Shown here: in pieces, positions 8,564-16,577 of the stretch
Numbering within the stretch: the stretch's first letter is position 1
How the letters are laid out: each line of letters starts with the position of its first letter
From: Lysobacterales bacterium
GTDB lineage: Bacteria > Pseudomonadota > Gammaproteobacteria > Xanthomonadales > SZUA-36
Reading direction: 5' to 3'
Length of the DNA stretch: 64,000 nucleotides
NCBI GenBank assembly: GCA_021648125.1
Contig: JAKITK010000008.1
Span: forward strand, 1 to 64,000
Notes under the pieces: model-generated
Told to the model about the DNA's origin: nothing
What the model saw: only the letters and a program-made list of their open reading frames with translations
The model's database searches: none
Program-made: the position numbers and the translations under genes

Positions 8564-11077
8564 ATGACAATCAAGAAAATAATAATTATAGCAAGTTCAA
8601 CGCTCGCTCTAGGAATGGTAGCCTCGGGTGTAGCATACGCCCAAATGGAAGAGGTGATTGTTACAGCAACAAAACGTGAGCAAACATTACAAGAAATACC
8701 CATTTCTGTTTCCGTTACATCCGGTGACACAATTGAGAAAGCACAAATTCTAGACATTGCAGATTTGCAATCCGTGGTTCCATCTTTGCGGGTCGAACAA
8801 GAGCAAAATAGTCAGCAAAGTAGTTTTATCATTAGGGGTTTTGGCAATGGGGCCGACAATACAGGGATAGAACCTTCCGTGGGCGTGTTTATTGATGGTG
8901 TATATCGATCCAGATCGGTTGCACAAATCGCTGATTTACCAAAACTGGAACGCATTGAAGTTTTGCGCGGGCCACAAAGCACATTGTTTGGAAAAAATGC
9001 ATCGGCAGGTGTAATCAGTGTTACCACAGCTAAACCATCATATGATACGCAAGGATATGTTGATGTGGGTCTAGGTAATTACAGCCAGCGCTTGATACGT
9101 GGGTATGTTAGCGGCGGTGTATCTAAAAACATAGCTGTCAGTGTTAGCGGAAGTTGGAATAAACGGGATGGAAATTCAGACAGTTTTCTAGGCTTTGATA
9201 ACACTAACAACCGAGACCGTAGGCAAGTCGGAGGTCAGGTCCTATTTGAACCTTCGGACAATGTGAGCATCCGTTTGATAGCAGATTATAGTGAGTTGGA
9301 TGAGTTGTGTTGTAGTGTGACAAACCAAACAAATGGGCCGACGGCAGATGTTATTGAGCTATTGGGTGGCCGCGTTGCAGATGACAATAATCCATTTGCT
9401 TATGTGACATTCCAAAATGCTGATTCTCTCAACCTTATCGAAGACGGTGGCACCTCCCTCCATACTGATGTTGACTATGACGCATTTACTTTTACCTCTA
9501 TTTCGTCTTTCCGATCCAACCAGGCAAGCTTTGATTATGACGCTGATTTTAGCACCCTAAACCTGCTTGATGCTGTTACTAATAATCAAGACATTAAAAC
9601 CTTCACGGAAGAGGTCAGGTTTACCTCAGTAGGTGAAAAAAAGGTTGACTGGATGCTTGGAGGTTATTTCTTTAGTGAAGATATCGAACAAGTTAGTGGC
9701 CTTGCTTATGGGGATGATCTTCGCCCTTATTTTGATACGCTTTTATTCGCACAAACCGGAGATCCATCTACATTAGCGGGGCTCGAAATGTTATTTGGTG
9801 CACCTGGGGAAAGTTTTTTCTCAGGAGATACCAATATCGCCGAAACTTTCACGCAAGACAATACGGCCTACTCCCTATTCGGAACAATTGACTGGCATGT
9901 TAGTGAGCGCCTGACTGCAACATTTGGACTGAATTATACGCGGGATAAAAAAACAGTAACTGGCAATACAGTAAACGGCGATGTATTTTCCAATATTGAT
10001 TTGTTTACTGATTTAACAGTTTTTGGAATTACCGCGCCTGAGGTATTATTTGGGCAAACATTCTTTGCCCAAACAGGTCTTCTACCGACAGCTGCCAATA
10101 TAGCCCTAATTGAAAGCTTGTTCCCCGGAACTGTTACGGCAATACAAGGTGCTGTAAATACAGGCTTGACAGGCTTGCAAGATCTGCAATTCCAACCTCA
10201 ATTTCTGGCTTTTGGTAACGGTGTTGAAAGTGGTAAATCCAATGACGATAAGGTTACCTGGACAATGCGGTTGGCTTATGAAATAAATGACGACATCAAT
10301 GTTTATGCCAGCGCCGGAACGGGTTTTAAGTCTACATCTTGGAATCTATCACGAGATTCTCGTCCATTTGCTTCCGATGAAGCGGCGCTAGTTGCCGCAA
10401 ATTTAACCCAAGTCAATCAAAGCTTCGGCACCCGCTTTGCTCGTCCTGAAGAAACAACTTTGTTTGAAATTGGATTGAAATCACGGTTTTCAAAAGGCTC
10501 TGTGAATATTGCCATTTTTGACCAAACCATAGAAGGTTTCCAGTCCAACACTTTTATTGGAACAGGTTTTGTACTAGCAAATGCTGGTAAACAATCGACT
10601 AGAGGATTGGAGTTTGATGGCATATACCTCCCTATACCCCCATTGGCTTTAACGTTAGGCGCTACATTTTTGGATCCGAAATATGATGAGTTTTTAAATG
10701 CGCCTGGACCAAACGGGACAGTTGTTGACCGTTCAGGGGAAACCGTTGCGGGAGTGCCTGAATTTGCGCTATCAACATCGGCAACATATACCCATGAATT
10801 TAGTAAGGGTTGGGTCGGATTCGTGCGTCTTGATTATCAGTATGAAAGCAATACTAGGATAACAGAGATTTTTGATGTGTATCGTCAAATCAGTGTTTTC
10901 AACGGCAGTATAGGGCTTGATTTTGAGAATGGTTGGAATATTCAATTGTGGGGTCGTAACTTATTGGGCGCTGAATACTTTACAGGCGCTTTTCCAGGCG
11001 TCATTCAAGATGGCACTATTAACGCCTTCCCGTCTCAACCCGCTACATATGGTGTGTTGCTTCGCAAAAGTTTTTAA
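8564..11077 (+). CDS. TonB-dependent outer-membrane receptor
   Basis: 837 residues. A signal peptide (residues 1-26, ending VAYAQ) is followed at once by a TonB-box-like EEVIVTATK, a plug domain (about 40-150, with IRGFGNGADNTGIEPSVGVF and ERIEVLRGPQSTLFGKNAS) and a beta-barrel ending in the aromatic C-terminal GVLLRKSF. GAGGAAT precedes the ATG. It closes the TetR-controlled cluster, 52 bases after the MFS gene. The sequence type is the large environmental group of TonB receptors for organic nutrients, not a recognisable siderophore or cobalamin receptor. There is no Fur box upstream, which fits a non-iron substrate. Confidence 0.92.
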   Translation: MTIKKIIIIASSTLALGMVASGVAYAQMEEVIVTATKREQTLQEIPISVSVTSGDTIEKAQILDIADLQSVVPSLRVEQEQNSQQSSFIIRGFGNGADNTGIEPSVGVFIDGVYRSRSVAQIADLPKLERIEVLRGPQSTLFGKNASAGVISVTTAKPSYDTQGYVDVGLGNYSQRLIRGYVSGGVSKNIAVSVSGSWNKRDGNSDSFLGFDNTNNRDRRQVGGQVLFEPSDNVSIRLIADYSELDELCCSVTNQTNGPTADVIELLGGRVADDNNPFAYVTFQNADSLNLIEDGGTSLHTDVDYDAFTFTSISSFRSNQASFDYDADFSTLNLLDAVTNNQDIKTFTEEVRFTSVGEKKVDWMLGGYFFSEDIEQVSGLAYGDDLRPYFDTLLFAQTGDPSTLAGLEMLFGAPGESFFSGDTNIAETFTQDNTAYSLFGTIDWHVSERLTATFGLNYTRDKKTVTGNTVNGDVFSNIDLFTDLTVFGITAPEVLFGQTFFAQTGLLPTAANIALIESLFPGTVTAIQGAVNTGLTGLQDLQFQPQFLAFGNGVESGKSNDDKVTWTMRLAYEINDDINVYASAGTGFKSTSWNLSRDSRPFASDEAALVAANLTQVNQSFGTRFARPEETTLFEIGLKSRFSKGSVNIAIFDQTIEGFQSNTFIGTGFVLANAGKQSTRGLEFDGIYLPIPPLALTLGATFLDPKYDEFLNAPGPNGTVVDRSGETVAGVPEFALSTSATYTHEFSKGWVGFVRLDYQYESNTRITEIFDVYRQISVFNGSIGLDFENGWNIQLWGRNLLGAEYFTGAFPGVIQDGTINAFPSQPATYGVLLRKSF

Positions 11078-11155
11078 GTCTAAATTACAGTTGATAGCTT
11101 ATGTCCACAGAAAATCAAACATTGCAAGATGCATTCCTGATCTCCATTTTGTGGT

Positions 11156-11425
11156 CTAGGGCATCAGTTCGTATTTTTTTATCAATGGTGTTTGTTTGGA
11201 AGGTGCGATCGCAAGGCTTGCGGCAGGCCCCCACCGAGCTCTGGTGAATGGGCGTCTGCGCTTGGCAAGAGCCACCCTCCGGGCCTGACGCTGCAAGGGC
11301 TTTGGCGCGGCATTTGAGGCAAACCCGATGGCCTTAACTACTTTGTAGCACCCCGAATCTGACCTTTCACCCGTGGGCTTGCTGCTCGCGTCGAAATCCA
11401 GAAAGAATAGACGCCTTGGACTCAA
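11156..11425 (-). other. GC-rich segment with a questionable 89-codon frame
   Basis: This is most of the 344-bp gap between the TonB receptor and the DUF1223 gene. A TTG-initiated frame overlaps the DUF1223 stop by three bases and encodes a very basic peptide (DFDASSKPTGERSDSG, then APKPLQRQARRVALAKRRRP). Its base composition is visibly richer in G and C than its flanks. From memory, similar peptides recur in many marine gammaproteobacterial annotations, which would fit a dispersed repeat rather than a protein gene. I cannot verify that here. Confidence 0.3.
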
Positions 11426-12156
11426 TCACCGAGCCAGGCACCTACTGCTTGCAATGGTTCCTGCGCATTATCAGTTGAGATCCAGGCCGCAATAGCATAT
11501 CTACCGGCATCTACTTTGCTGGTCGGGCGCTTGGTTGTGACATGGTATGCGCCTTGAGTTGCATTCATTTTCTTGCTTTTAAATTCCAATACGACAAAAT
11601 CATGTTTTAATTTGCGCCCAACGTTTTCACCACGCCGCACATTAGAAACTATCTCGAAACCAAGCAAAGCCACATTGCCCACTAATTTTTCGGTAGCCAA
11701 TATTTGCGCAGGCTCAAACATAATCGAAAGTGTTTCCTCGCCGATGCTCAAGGTAAGTTCACCGATTTGTTGCTTTTTAATCGATTTTGGCGCCTTCCAG
11801 CTAAAGTTCCGCCATTCCTTGCCATTCGTCACCAGCCCCGGTGTATAAACCGTGGGGATTGCATTTTCACGGGCGTACTGCCGCTGCCTGTTTGAATACT
11901 TGGCTTTTGAAAACCGGTCTTTCCAGCCGATGTAACCCCAATAATCCACATGAAAAGCCATCGGCACCAATTGCTGCCAAAGGTCGGGGTGATTTTTTAG
12001 GGTGCTAAACCATCGATCGGCGGGAGGGCAACTGCTACACCCTTCGGAGGTATACAGCTCGATCAGGTTGGTTCGCAATACATCGCTTTTAACGGTGACA
12101 TCTGCAGAACTGGGGCTGCATAAAAATATCATAGTAGTGAAAATAAAAGTTCGCAT
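11422..12156 (-). CDS. DUF1223 family exported protein, thioredoxin-like
   Basis: 244 residues with an N-terminal signal peptide (about 1-18). It has the DUF1223 hallmarks: LIELYTSEGCSSCPPADRWF carrying a CxxC pair, AFHVDYWGYIGWKDRFSKAK, and the segment NAIPTVYTPGLVTNGKEWRN. DUF1223 proteins share a thioredoxin-like fold; their function is not established. The length is normal for the family. The stop overlaps a doubtful downstream frame. No partner gene is evident, and it stands between the catabolic cluster and the repeat-rich zone. Confidence 0.88.
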   Translation of the reverse strand: MRTFIFTTMIFLCSPSSADVTVKSDVLRTNLIELYTSEGCSSCPPADRWFSTLKNHPDLWQQLVPMAFHVDYWGYIGWKDRFSKAKYSNRQRQYARENAIPTVYTPGLVTNGKEWRNFSWKAPKSIKKQQIGELTLSIGEETLSIMFEPAQILATEKLVGNVALLGFEIVSNVRRGENVGRKLKHDFVVLEFKSKKMNATQGAYHVTTKRPTSKVDAGRYAIAAWISTDNAQEPLQAVGAWLGD

Positions 12157-12284
12157 CTGAATTCTCTTGACGCCAATGTCAGCATTTATGTTGGTTGTAT
12201 TACAGCAGAAACCACGACCGAATGTGTAACAAAAGTGTCACGGGCGAAATAATTTCCTCAGCGATCAGGTGTGATTCAGTCATG

Positions 12285-12398
12285 ATGACGCAGAGGCCTG
12301 ACACCAATCAGTGCATCTTTGATATCGGCCCGCTAACGGCAGAAAAATACCGCCAGTTGATTATGCAGGCCGGCACTGTAATCTGGAACGGCCCGGTA
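12285..12398 (+). pseudogene. pgk: Fragment of phosphoglycerate kinase
   Basis: About 38 codons in one frame read CIFDIGPLTAEKYRQL, then MQAGTVIWNGPV, a recognisable piece of the C-terminal domain of phosphoglycerate kinase (usual pattern DIGPxT...AGTxxWNGPxGVFE). The match stops abruptly at the conserved GPV and the following codons belong to a transposase remnant. No other pgk segment was found nearby. Because pyk and fba lie 4 kb downstream, this looks like the scar of an ancestral pgk-pyk-fba string broken by mobile elements (inference). Confidence 0.65.
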
Positions 12399-12568
12399 AC
12401 TGCTAGAGTTGATCGTCATGAAAAATCAGCTTCACGAAACGAAGTAATCATACAAGCTATGGAAGTGGTGGTTACAGCATGAAAGAAATAGGTGAATATT
12501 TTGAGCTTCATTATTCACAGGTTAGTCGGATAGCTGCAAACGCTCGTAATGCAAATTACAAGACCTGA
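12399..12568 (+). pseudogene. C-terminal remnant of a REP-associated tyrosine transposase
   Basis: The end reads GGYSMKEIGEYFELHYSQVS and terminates NANYKT at TGA 12566-12568, the C-terminal helix-turn-helix typical of REP-associated (Y1) transposases. The upstream part (SASRNEVIIQAMEV) is in another frame, so there is at least one frameshift near 12465-12475. The catalytic HUH domain is absent. It is fused directly to the pgk fragment, marking a recombination or insertion joint. Confidence 0.65.
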
Positions 12569-12641
12569 TCTCATTGTTTTGACCCCATTGTTTGTGTTGT
12601 TTGTGTTAAAATTTTCATTCAAATATCGAGAGATGGAAATC

Positions 12642-13133
12642 ATGATAGAAATTGGAAATAATTGGGGTAAAATTATTGAGATCCTGCATAAAGGAAAGAA
12701 ATCAAATCGATTCTTCTCAATAGCTACAGTTGATGATCAGGGTAACCCTCATGTAACCCCCATCGGTCATGTGTTTTTCCGAGATGATTCTACTGGCTAC
12801 TATTTTGATGCTTTCTCCAAGGCCATGCCTAAGAATTTTGAAACTAATAAACGAATCTGTCTAATGGCTGTGAATAGCAGTACCTTATATTGGCTAAAGT
12901 CTCTTTTTTTAGGAAGTTTTCAGACTTCGCCAGCGGTTAGGGTTTTTGGAGAGGTGAGTGAGCCTAGGGAAGCTACAGAAGAGGAGATATCTAGGCTTAA
13001 AGAAAGTATTAAAATCACCAGTAGGCTGAAAGGTCATGAGCTTTTATGGAGTGATCTTACTAGAGTAAGGGATATGAAATTCACCTCATTTTCACCAGCC
13101 ACATACCCGGAAATGTGTGAAGGGTTGTGGTAA
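12642..13133 (+). CDS. Pyridoxamine 5'-phosphate oxidase-like (FMN split-barrel) protein
   Basis: About 163 residues from ATG 12642. The pattern FFSIATVDDQGNPHVTPIGH followed by YYFDAFSKAMPKNFETNKRI fits the FMN-binding split-barrel family, in which small proteins reduce or bind flavins, F420 or haem. The assignment to true PdxH is not supported. The open frame extends upstream to 12549, but that part overlaps the transposase remnant and encodes an unrelated hydrophobic stretch, so the internal ATG (12642, or 12633) is preferred. It is isolated among mobile-element debris and may have been acquired with it. Confidence 0.7.
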   Translation: MIEIGNNWGKIIEILHKGKKSNRFFSIATVDDQGNPHVTPIGHVFFRDDSTGYYFDAFSKAMPKNFETNKRICLMAVNSSTLYWLKSLFLGSFQTSPAVRVFGEVSEPREATEEEISRLKESIKITSRLKGHELLWSDLTRVRDMKFTSFSPATYPEMCEGLW

Positions 13134-13231
13134 TTTCAAACAATCAGAAAAGGGCAGGCATTAAAGAAAAATTGGCAAAAAGAATTGGGTTCAGACTCGA
13201 AAAACAATAATAATAAGAGCAAACCCGAGAC

Positions 13232-13290
13232 AAACCCGAGGACAGACGCTCAATGGAAGCATTCCCGATTTTGCCACGAGTAAAAATCAA
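13232..13290 (+). repeat. Dispersed repeat, copy 1
   Basis: Begins AAACCCGAGGACAGACGCTC and runs through ATTCCCGATTTTGCCACGAG to TAAAAATCAA. Nearly identical copies occur at 15963-16011 and 16026-16084. The copy lies about 150 bases upstream of an intact REP-associated transposase. The 310-bp gap 13134-13443 that holds it also contains two direct copies of TTTTTGGGACAGACAC (13307-13322 and 13337-13352) and no gene. Confidence 0.75.
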
Positions 13291-13443
13291 GAGTTTTTGG
13301 GAAGAGTTTTTGGGACAGACACTGGATTTTTCTGGATTTTTGGGACAGACACCACATAGAAAATATCCTACACCAATTTCAGCATTCAGCCGATGATTTT
13401 TCCACTCCTATAGTTCAATATTCATGCACAAGGGGAAAAAATC

Positions 13444-14346
13444 ATGACACTACCAAGAAAACAACTTATCTCTATCGAGGAAACACCCTACTATCACATT
13501 GTTAGTCGATGTGTACGCCGCGCCTTTTTGTGTGGCAGTGATCCATTAACCAATCGCTGCTATGAACACCGTAGAAAATGGATTCAGCAACGAGTTAAAT
13601 ATCTCGCAGGTATATTTAGTATTGATATCTGTGCCTATGCGGTAATGCATAACCATTACCATCTTGTTTTGAAAGTAAGCTCAACCGAAAACTGGAGTAA
13701 CAAACAGGTACTGGTTTATTGGGCTGCTCTGTGTAAGTTGCCGCGGTACTGTCAGCAATACCTTGATGGTGATCAATTGGGTACCAGCGAACTGGAATGG
13801 GTTGAAGAAAAAATAGCGATTTACCGCCAACGCCTGATGAGTATTTCTTGGTTTATGAAACTGCTGAACCAACACATTGCCATCGCTGCCAATGCTGAAG
13901 ACCAATGCACCGGACACTTTTGGGAAAACCGCTTTAAATCACAAGCTCTGCTAGATGAAAGCGCGCTTTTGACCTGTATGGTCTATGTTGATTTAAACCC
14001 CATTCGAGCGGCTATGGCGCGCACACCAGAGACTTCTGAGTTACAGGAACGAATAAACACCAAGACATCAGACCTACTGGCCTTTGGCCAGGGGATAAAC
14101 GATCTGCCGTATTCACTTACAGATTATATGAAGTTAGTTGATTACACCGGAAGAGCTATCTTGATTAACAAACTAGGTTATATACCCCCAGAGTTGCATG
14201 TAATCACAGAACGATTGGGGTTAAACCCAGATAGTTGGTTAAAGAGATCAACAGCTTTTCATCCAAAGGTTTTACGGCTGTGGGTACGGTTGAGCAATTA
14301 CGACAGTTTTGTGCAGCAGTTGGCAAGCAGTGGAACCATGGCTTAA
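13444..14346 (+). CDS. REP-associated tyrosine (Y1, IS200-like) transposase
   Basis: 300 residues. The N-terminal half has the Y1 transposase signature: PYYHIVSRCVRRAFLCG (about 15-31) and the HUH metal motif in AVMHNHYHLVLKV (His69, His71, His73). The region MVYVDLNPIRAAM holds the probable catalytic tyrosine and the family Asn-Pro-Ile/Val-Arg signature. Such proteins cut single-stranded DNA at REP-type hairpins and are usually single-copy domesticated genes rather than active IS. There are dispersed repeats upstream and a 20-bp palindrome directly after the stop, both candidate substrates. The frame is intact. Confidence 0.88.
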   Translation: MTLPRKQLISIEETPYYHIVSRCVRRAFLCGSDPLTNRCYEHRRKWIQQRVKYLAGIFSIDICAYAVMHNHYHLVLKVSSTENWSNKQVLVYWAALCKLPRYCQQYLDGDQLGTSELEWVEEKIAIYRQRLMSISWFMKLLNQHIAIAANAEDQCTGHFWENRFKSQALLDESALLTCMVYVDLNPIRAAMARTPETSELQERINTKTSDLLAFGQGINDLPYSLTDYMKLVDYTGRAILINKLGYIPPELHVITERLGLNPDSWLKRSTAFHPKVLRLWVRLSNYDSFVQQLASSGTMA

Positions 14347-14349
14347 AAC

Positions 14350-14369
14350 TTATTCCAGCTCTGGAATAA
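14350..14369. repeat. 20-bp palindrome after the transposase gene
   Basis: TTATTCCAGCTCTGGAATAA forms a 9-bp perfect stem with a 2-base loop, starting four bases past the transposase stop. There is no T-tract, so it is a poor intrinsic terminator. Its left half resembles the unit of the tandem array at 14579-14711, suggesting a REP-like origin. Confidence 0.65.
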
Positions 14370-14578
14370 ATAAAACCACTATAGAAAGCACCTCGACAGG
14401 TTTGCTGTTGAGGCTTTTGTGTGGCCAGATTATAGGAAAACAGGCTATTCCGAGCGTTTCTGAGTAGTTCGCTAACTTTTAGCGCACTTCATTATAATAC
14501 AAACCTGAAGAAAAAACTTTCAAGCTTCCTGCTCACTACAGAACAATTGGTTTTATTGGATGCTTATTTGACGCCTGT

Positions 14579-14711
14579 CCAGCTTATTTTTCCAGCTTAT
14601 TTTAGCTTATTTGACGCCTGTCCAGCTTATTCCCAGCTTATTCCCAGCTTATTCCCAGCTTATTCCCAGCTTATTCCGCTTATTCGTCCAGCTTATTCAT
14701 CCAGCTTATTC
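14579..14711. repeat. Tandem array of an 11-bp unit
   Basis: Five perfect head-to-tail copies of CCAGCTTATTC cover 14622-14676, flanked on both sides by degenerate copies (from 14579 and up to 14711). The array ends inside an IS1380 remnant. The gap 14347-15039 holds this array, the palindrome at 14350-14369 and the IS1380 remnant, but no intact gene. Confidence 0.85.
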
Positions 14712-14712
14712 T

Positions 14713-14847
14713 CTTGGGTAGTGGAAAGTGCTTATCAATACGCTTTGGGAGATTCAAAGAGTCCATTAATTGGGCAATAGCCAATAAGCCGGCGCGGGAA
14801 GTGAGTAAATCGTTCGTTGTATCGAGTTTGTAGGGTAGAATAGTCAT
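14713..14847 (-). pseudogene. IS1380-family transposase, N-terminal remnant
   Basis: About 45 codons read MTILPYKLDTTNDLLTSRAG and then LLAIAQLMDSLNLPKRIDKH, matching the conserved N-terminus of IS1380 transposases (LTxxAGLxxxxxxxxxLxLPxxID). The frame then runs into the 11-bp tandem array and stops, so about nine tenths of the transposase is gone. Confidence 0.6.
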
Positions 14848-15039
14848 AAGCCTTGAGCTGTGCACCCTTTGGGTGATGGTCGGTTTTGTTGCAAACCATT
14901 ATACAGCCAAGGCTTCCTGCGTTTTAGGTATTTCTATCTGGGGATTGGGGTACATTTGAATAAAGGAAGGAAAAAAATGAAAACATATGTTTTAAGCAAA
15001 AAAGCGACCCTATTTAACTTTACAAGCTGGAGAATTATA

Positions 15040-15852
15040 ATGAGGAATAAACTATTTTTTACCCTTGCACAAGTTGCAATCGCAACGGGTGCTTTTGTTC
15101 CTGCTCAGTCAAAGGCTGTTGAAACAATAGAACACTATGGCGTTTATGTAGCGGCTAAAAGCGGGTATATTAAGCTTGAGCCTTATAAACACTCAAGTGA
15201 TTATGTTGATTTTAAACATTTAAATGAATTGCCAAGCGTTGAACGAGCAGATGAAAGCTTGAGACTGGTTGTTTTTCAAAAAAGTTTCGATGAAGAAAAC
15301 TTGACTATAAAATTTAGGCCGATCCAGACTACAGTTGATATTAGAGAAATAAATTTTAATGTCAAGCCTTTAGAAAAAGAAGGTATGTATGAATTGACTA
15401 CTGAGCAAACAATTTCCACAGGGGTAATTCTTCAAGTTCAATCTGGTTCTTGGGGAACGAATATGAATGTTGTTGTACTCGGTGACACTCAAAAAGAGTT
15501 GGAAAAATATTTCTCTCGTAAAGATCTTGACGATGCCTATGCTGTTAAACTTTATCTGGATGATGCTCTCCAAGCCTATCCTGAGAATTCAACGTTAAAG
15601 GGTCTTAGTGATTACTGGGGCACAGAGGCACAGAAACAAAAAGCAGCAAAGACCTATGGTTATGTTGAGACCCAGTGGGAAAAATACCAAGGAACGAAAA
15701 AAATTAATCTTCGAGTTCGGTATCTTAAAAGTTTAATTGGAGAAATCAACGGATATCTGAATGACCACGGCGATGGAGAAAAAGCCGAAGAAGCCAAAGA
15801 AAGAAAACTTTATGCCGAAAAGACACTTCAAGAGCTTCAGGAACAGCTTTAG
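15040..15852 (+). CDS. Hypothetical exported protein
   Basis: 270 residues from ATG 15040, chosen because TGGAG lies at the right distance and the N-terminus MRNKLFFTLAQVAIATGAFV followed by PAQSKA is a good signal peptide. An in-frame ATG at 14977 also has a good Shine-Dalgarno but would bury that signal. The mature part is rich in charged residues; the middle is probably beta-strand and the last 110 residues helical with a Lys/Glu-rich tail (EKAEEAKERKLYAEKTLQEL). No family was recognised. Surrounded by mobile debris, it may be a cargo gene. Confidence 0.65.
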   Translation: MRNKLFFTLAQVAIATGAFVPAQSKAVETIEHYGVYVAAKSGYIKLEPYKHSSDYVDFKHLNELPSVERADESLRLVVFQKSFDEENLTIKFRPIQTTVDIREINFNVKPLEKEGMYELTTEQTISTGVILQVQSGSWGTNMNVVVLGDTQKELEKYFSRKDLDDAYAVKLYLDDALQAYPENSTLKGLSDYWGTEAQKQKAAKTYGYVETQWEKYQGTKKINLRVRYLKSLIGEINGYLNDHGDGEKAEEAKERKLYAEKTLQELQEQL

Positions 15853-15962
15853 AGACTAGGGAGCTTGTCCGAGGATAGGAACCGTAGCGAAGGAAAGCTG
15901 GTTTGAGGCAAGTTTTTGCATGATTTGAGAATAATAGTTGCTCTACTTGACCAAACCCGAGC

Positions 15963-16011
15963 AAACCCGAGGACAGACGCTCAATAGAAGCATTCCCGAT
16001 TTTGCCACGAG
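15963..16011 (+). repeat. Dispersed repeat, copy 2
   Basis: Same unit as at 13232, from AAACCCGAGGACAGACGCTC to TTTTGCCACGAG. It is followed 63 bases later (start to start) by copy 3, so this site has a tandem pair. A further short AAACCCGAG precedes it at about 15953. Confidence 0.75.
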
Positions 16012-16025
16012 GAGAAACCCGAGGG

Positions 16026-16084
16026 AAACCCGAGGACAGACGCTCAATAGAAGCATTCCCGATTTTGCCACGAGTAAAAATCAA
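16026..16084 (+). repeat. Dispersed repeat, copy 3
   Basis: Third copy of the unit, extended by TAAAAATCAA exactly as in copy 1, which shows that copies 1 and 3 share the longer form. It lies about 2.8 kb from copy 1, on the other side of the transposase and the exported-protein gene. Confidence 0.75.
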
Positions 16085-16223
16085 AAATTTCCTACATACT
16101 GATGGGTTGATTTACCCAAAACTTGCTAGAATGGTCGAGAATGAATCAGGTATCCACCAGAAAAGCATTAGTCGGCAGCCGAACCGCACCGAAAAACTCG
16201 GCAGTTTGGGCTATGGCTAGCTA

Positions 16224-16434
16224 TTTAGCCATGCCGATAACAATCGCCTGGCCCAGGCCTCTAGGTCTCCATCCGCGATGGCTCTGGCGATACCATTGTT
16301 ATGGACTACCAATACGATGGCCGCGGGTGAGTAAAATAAACGCCAGCACCGAGACCCACTACATTTACGGGCAAGCAGGCCAACTACTGGGCGAATACCC
16401 ACTGGATGGAACTTTTAAGGAATATCACTACTAA
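16224..16434 (+). pseudogene. Remnant of an RHS/YD-repeat protein
   Basis: Short pieces in successive frames read ADNNRLAQA, GSGDTIVMDYQYDGRG and VSKINASTETHYIYGQAGQL, then GEYPLDGTF up to a stop at 16434. This is the end of an RHS repeat core, which in intact proteins continues to a toxin domain. At least two frameshifts are present and neither start nor C-terminus survives. The end overlaps the left repeat of a MITE-like element. Confidence 0.6.
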
Positions 16435-16536
16435 TGGAATGGTCTACCTCATCTCTGTTGATGTTTAGGTTGTGAATTTACATCGTCGCTCATTTGAAGC
16501 CGTTATAGGAGAGCTGGACCATTCCATTAGTAGTGA
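16425..16536. mobile_element. MITE-like element with 20-bp terminal inverted repeats
   Basis: TCACTACTAATGGAATGGTC at 16425-16444 is repeated in perfect reverse complement at 16517-16536, bounding a 112-bp segment without coding capacity. Size and structure fit a miniature inverted-repeat element. A target duplication is not obvious. The remainder of the 780-bp gap 15853-16632 holds repeat copies 2 and 3, the RHS remnant and the pyk leader hairpin. Confidence 0.5.
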
Positions 16537-16577
16537 AATTATTTATAACAATTTTCCCCATTTCCTAACAAAGGAGT

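Noticed and set aside
12549-12641. N-terminal extension of the split-barrel protein
   Set aside because: It overlaps the transposase remnant and encodes an unrelated hydrophobic stretch; the internal ATG fits family length better.
14579-14711. Possible CRISPR array
   Set aside because: Units are 11 bp, directly adjacent and without spacers; no cas gene is present.
14547-14780. 77-codon frame with repeated Leu-Phe-Pro-Ala-Tyr-Ser-Gln-like peptides
   Set aside because: It is the translation of the 11-bp tandem array, and the start lies outside any ribosome-binding context.
16123-16434. 103-codon frame over the RHS region
   Set aside because: Only the last third matches RHS repeats; the remainder is out of frame, so it is a pseudogene, not a gene.
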